Assembly (NCBI GenBank): GCA_002286715.1
Contig: NSJX01000047.1
Location: 64,339-123,549, forward strand
Direction: 5' to 3'
From: Dentipellis sp. KUC8613
Lineage: Eukaryota > Basidiomycota > Agaricomycetes > Russulales > Hericiaceae
Length of the DNA: 59,211 nt
The translations under genes and the position numbers were made by a program. Shown in pieces: positions 58,456 through 59,211 of this stretch. Within the stretch, counting starts at the first letter, position 1, and each line of letters starts with the position of its first letter. The notes beneath the pieces are model-generated. The model was not told the DNA's origin. It ran no database searches and saw nothing but the letters and a program-made list of their open reading frames with translations.

Positions 58456-59211
58456 CATCACAAAAGCCCACCGCAGATTGTACCAGATTGTACCGCTTGC
58501 GTCAGTTGCAAGCCGGCGGGAGATCCCGAACCCCTCGCAAGAGCTCGCGATGTGCTTGCAACATCCTCGCACAGCCGCTGCAACAATGCGCGAGGTTGTA
58601 TCAGCCCGACAAGCTTCCATCATCTTGCGATGGCATTGTGTGTGGAGCGCGAGCTTGGGCATAACTTGCATTCACTCGCGATGCTCTCGTAGCTCCATTT
58701 CCCAAGGCCGACTTGACGCGTTTCGGCGATGGCGACGCACGCGTACAGCAGCAACCCATACAGTTTGAACCCCGACGCCTGGGCTTCAAAAATTTCTCTC
58801 AAGAGCCCTGACGAACATTGACTTCACGCCATGTCTTACCACCACAGCTACCTATCGCATCCTGCTAACGATCTCTGATTTTTATAACCTGATTTAGCCC
58901 TTTCGCTGCCGTTGAACATGGCTCGCAAGCCCCCCAGAGTGAATGGTATGTGCAGTCGCTTGCTTGTCCTCTTGAAGTATTAAAGCTTACACATGCGCAT
59001 TGATCAAGGGCCCGTCATTTACGATGCGAGGAGCGTGCCACCCATGACAGCTCATCGCGGTACCTAGTACTGCGCTCGTACGTGTTCCGTTTCTTCCTTC
59101 GCACTGGTCGCTCACCGCACGACAGTTTCTCTTCTTACATGTAGTCATTCCTCGGGAGCTTTCGGTCAACATCACGATTGGGCTATAGGGGAACATGCAC
59201 GTTACCTGGTG
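58456..59211. other. Right-edge region
   Basis: No gene is firmly supported. Around 58831 a short frame starts MSYHHSYLSHPAND, and MARKPPRVN with a GTATGT donor follows near 58917, so the 5' end of a further plus-strand gene may begin here and run off the window. Confidence 0.25.

Overview
The window is nuclear DNA of a filamentous basidiomycete, most likely an agaricomycete. Genes carry many short introns of about 45-65 bp with GT-AG ends, actin has fungal residues and intron layout, and there is a tandem array of P450 genes with 12 exons each. No ribosomal RNA, tRNA, CRISPR or bacterial-type feature was seen.

Layout. 1-7 kb (minus strand): the 5' part of a receptor-like membrane/coiled-coil gene (called MCP here), then two intact P450 genes. 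8-16 kb: three actin genes, one canonical (11.2 kb), one divergent on the minus strand (8.1 kb) and one strongly diverged (14.5 kb), with a P450 exon-1 relic between the last two. 17-29.6 kb: four intact tandem P450 genes on the plus strand, with a small inverted-repeat element in one spacer. 30-31.9 kb: a truncated bHLH-like gene convergent with a small UBA-like gene. 32.5-41.4 kb: two MCP genes with two P450 3'-end pseudogenes between them. 41.5-43.7 kb: an inverted-repeat element and a weak Cys/His ORF. 43.7-50.1 kb (minus): a short-chain dehydrogenase, a kinase-like protein, and a large gene that looks like an MLKL-type helical bundle plus pseudokinase. 50.2-51.6 kb: a poorly defined gene. 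51.7-54.7 kb (minus): a fourth, older MCP paralogue. 56-58.5 kb: the full-length copy of the bHLH-like/UBA-like pair.

The region has been built by repeated duplication. The P450 copies share exon structure, spacer blocks and a promoter word (TGACAnnTTGTGnGAA) about 100-150 bp 5' of the ATG. The four MCP genes share a 66-nt second exon (seen in the three complete copies), an ACGCGT box 154-155 bp before the ATG in all four, and about 1 kb of conserved downstream DNA. The bHLH/UBA pair and an MCP-P450 block occur more than once, some in inverted orientation. The P450 array probably does one class of oxidation under a shared regulator; substrate and regulator cannot be read from the sequence. 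The most unusual points are the MCP family with its fixed-distance promoter box, the diverging actin set with a shared Phe-Ile C-terminus, and the MLKL-like gene next to a kinase gene. Exon boundaries come from reading splice signals by eye and from comparing paralogues, not from transcripts.
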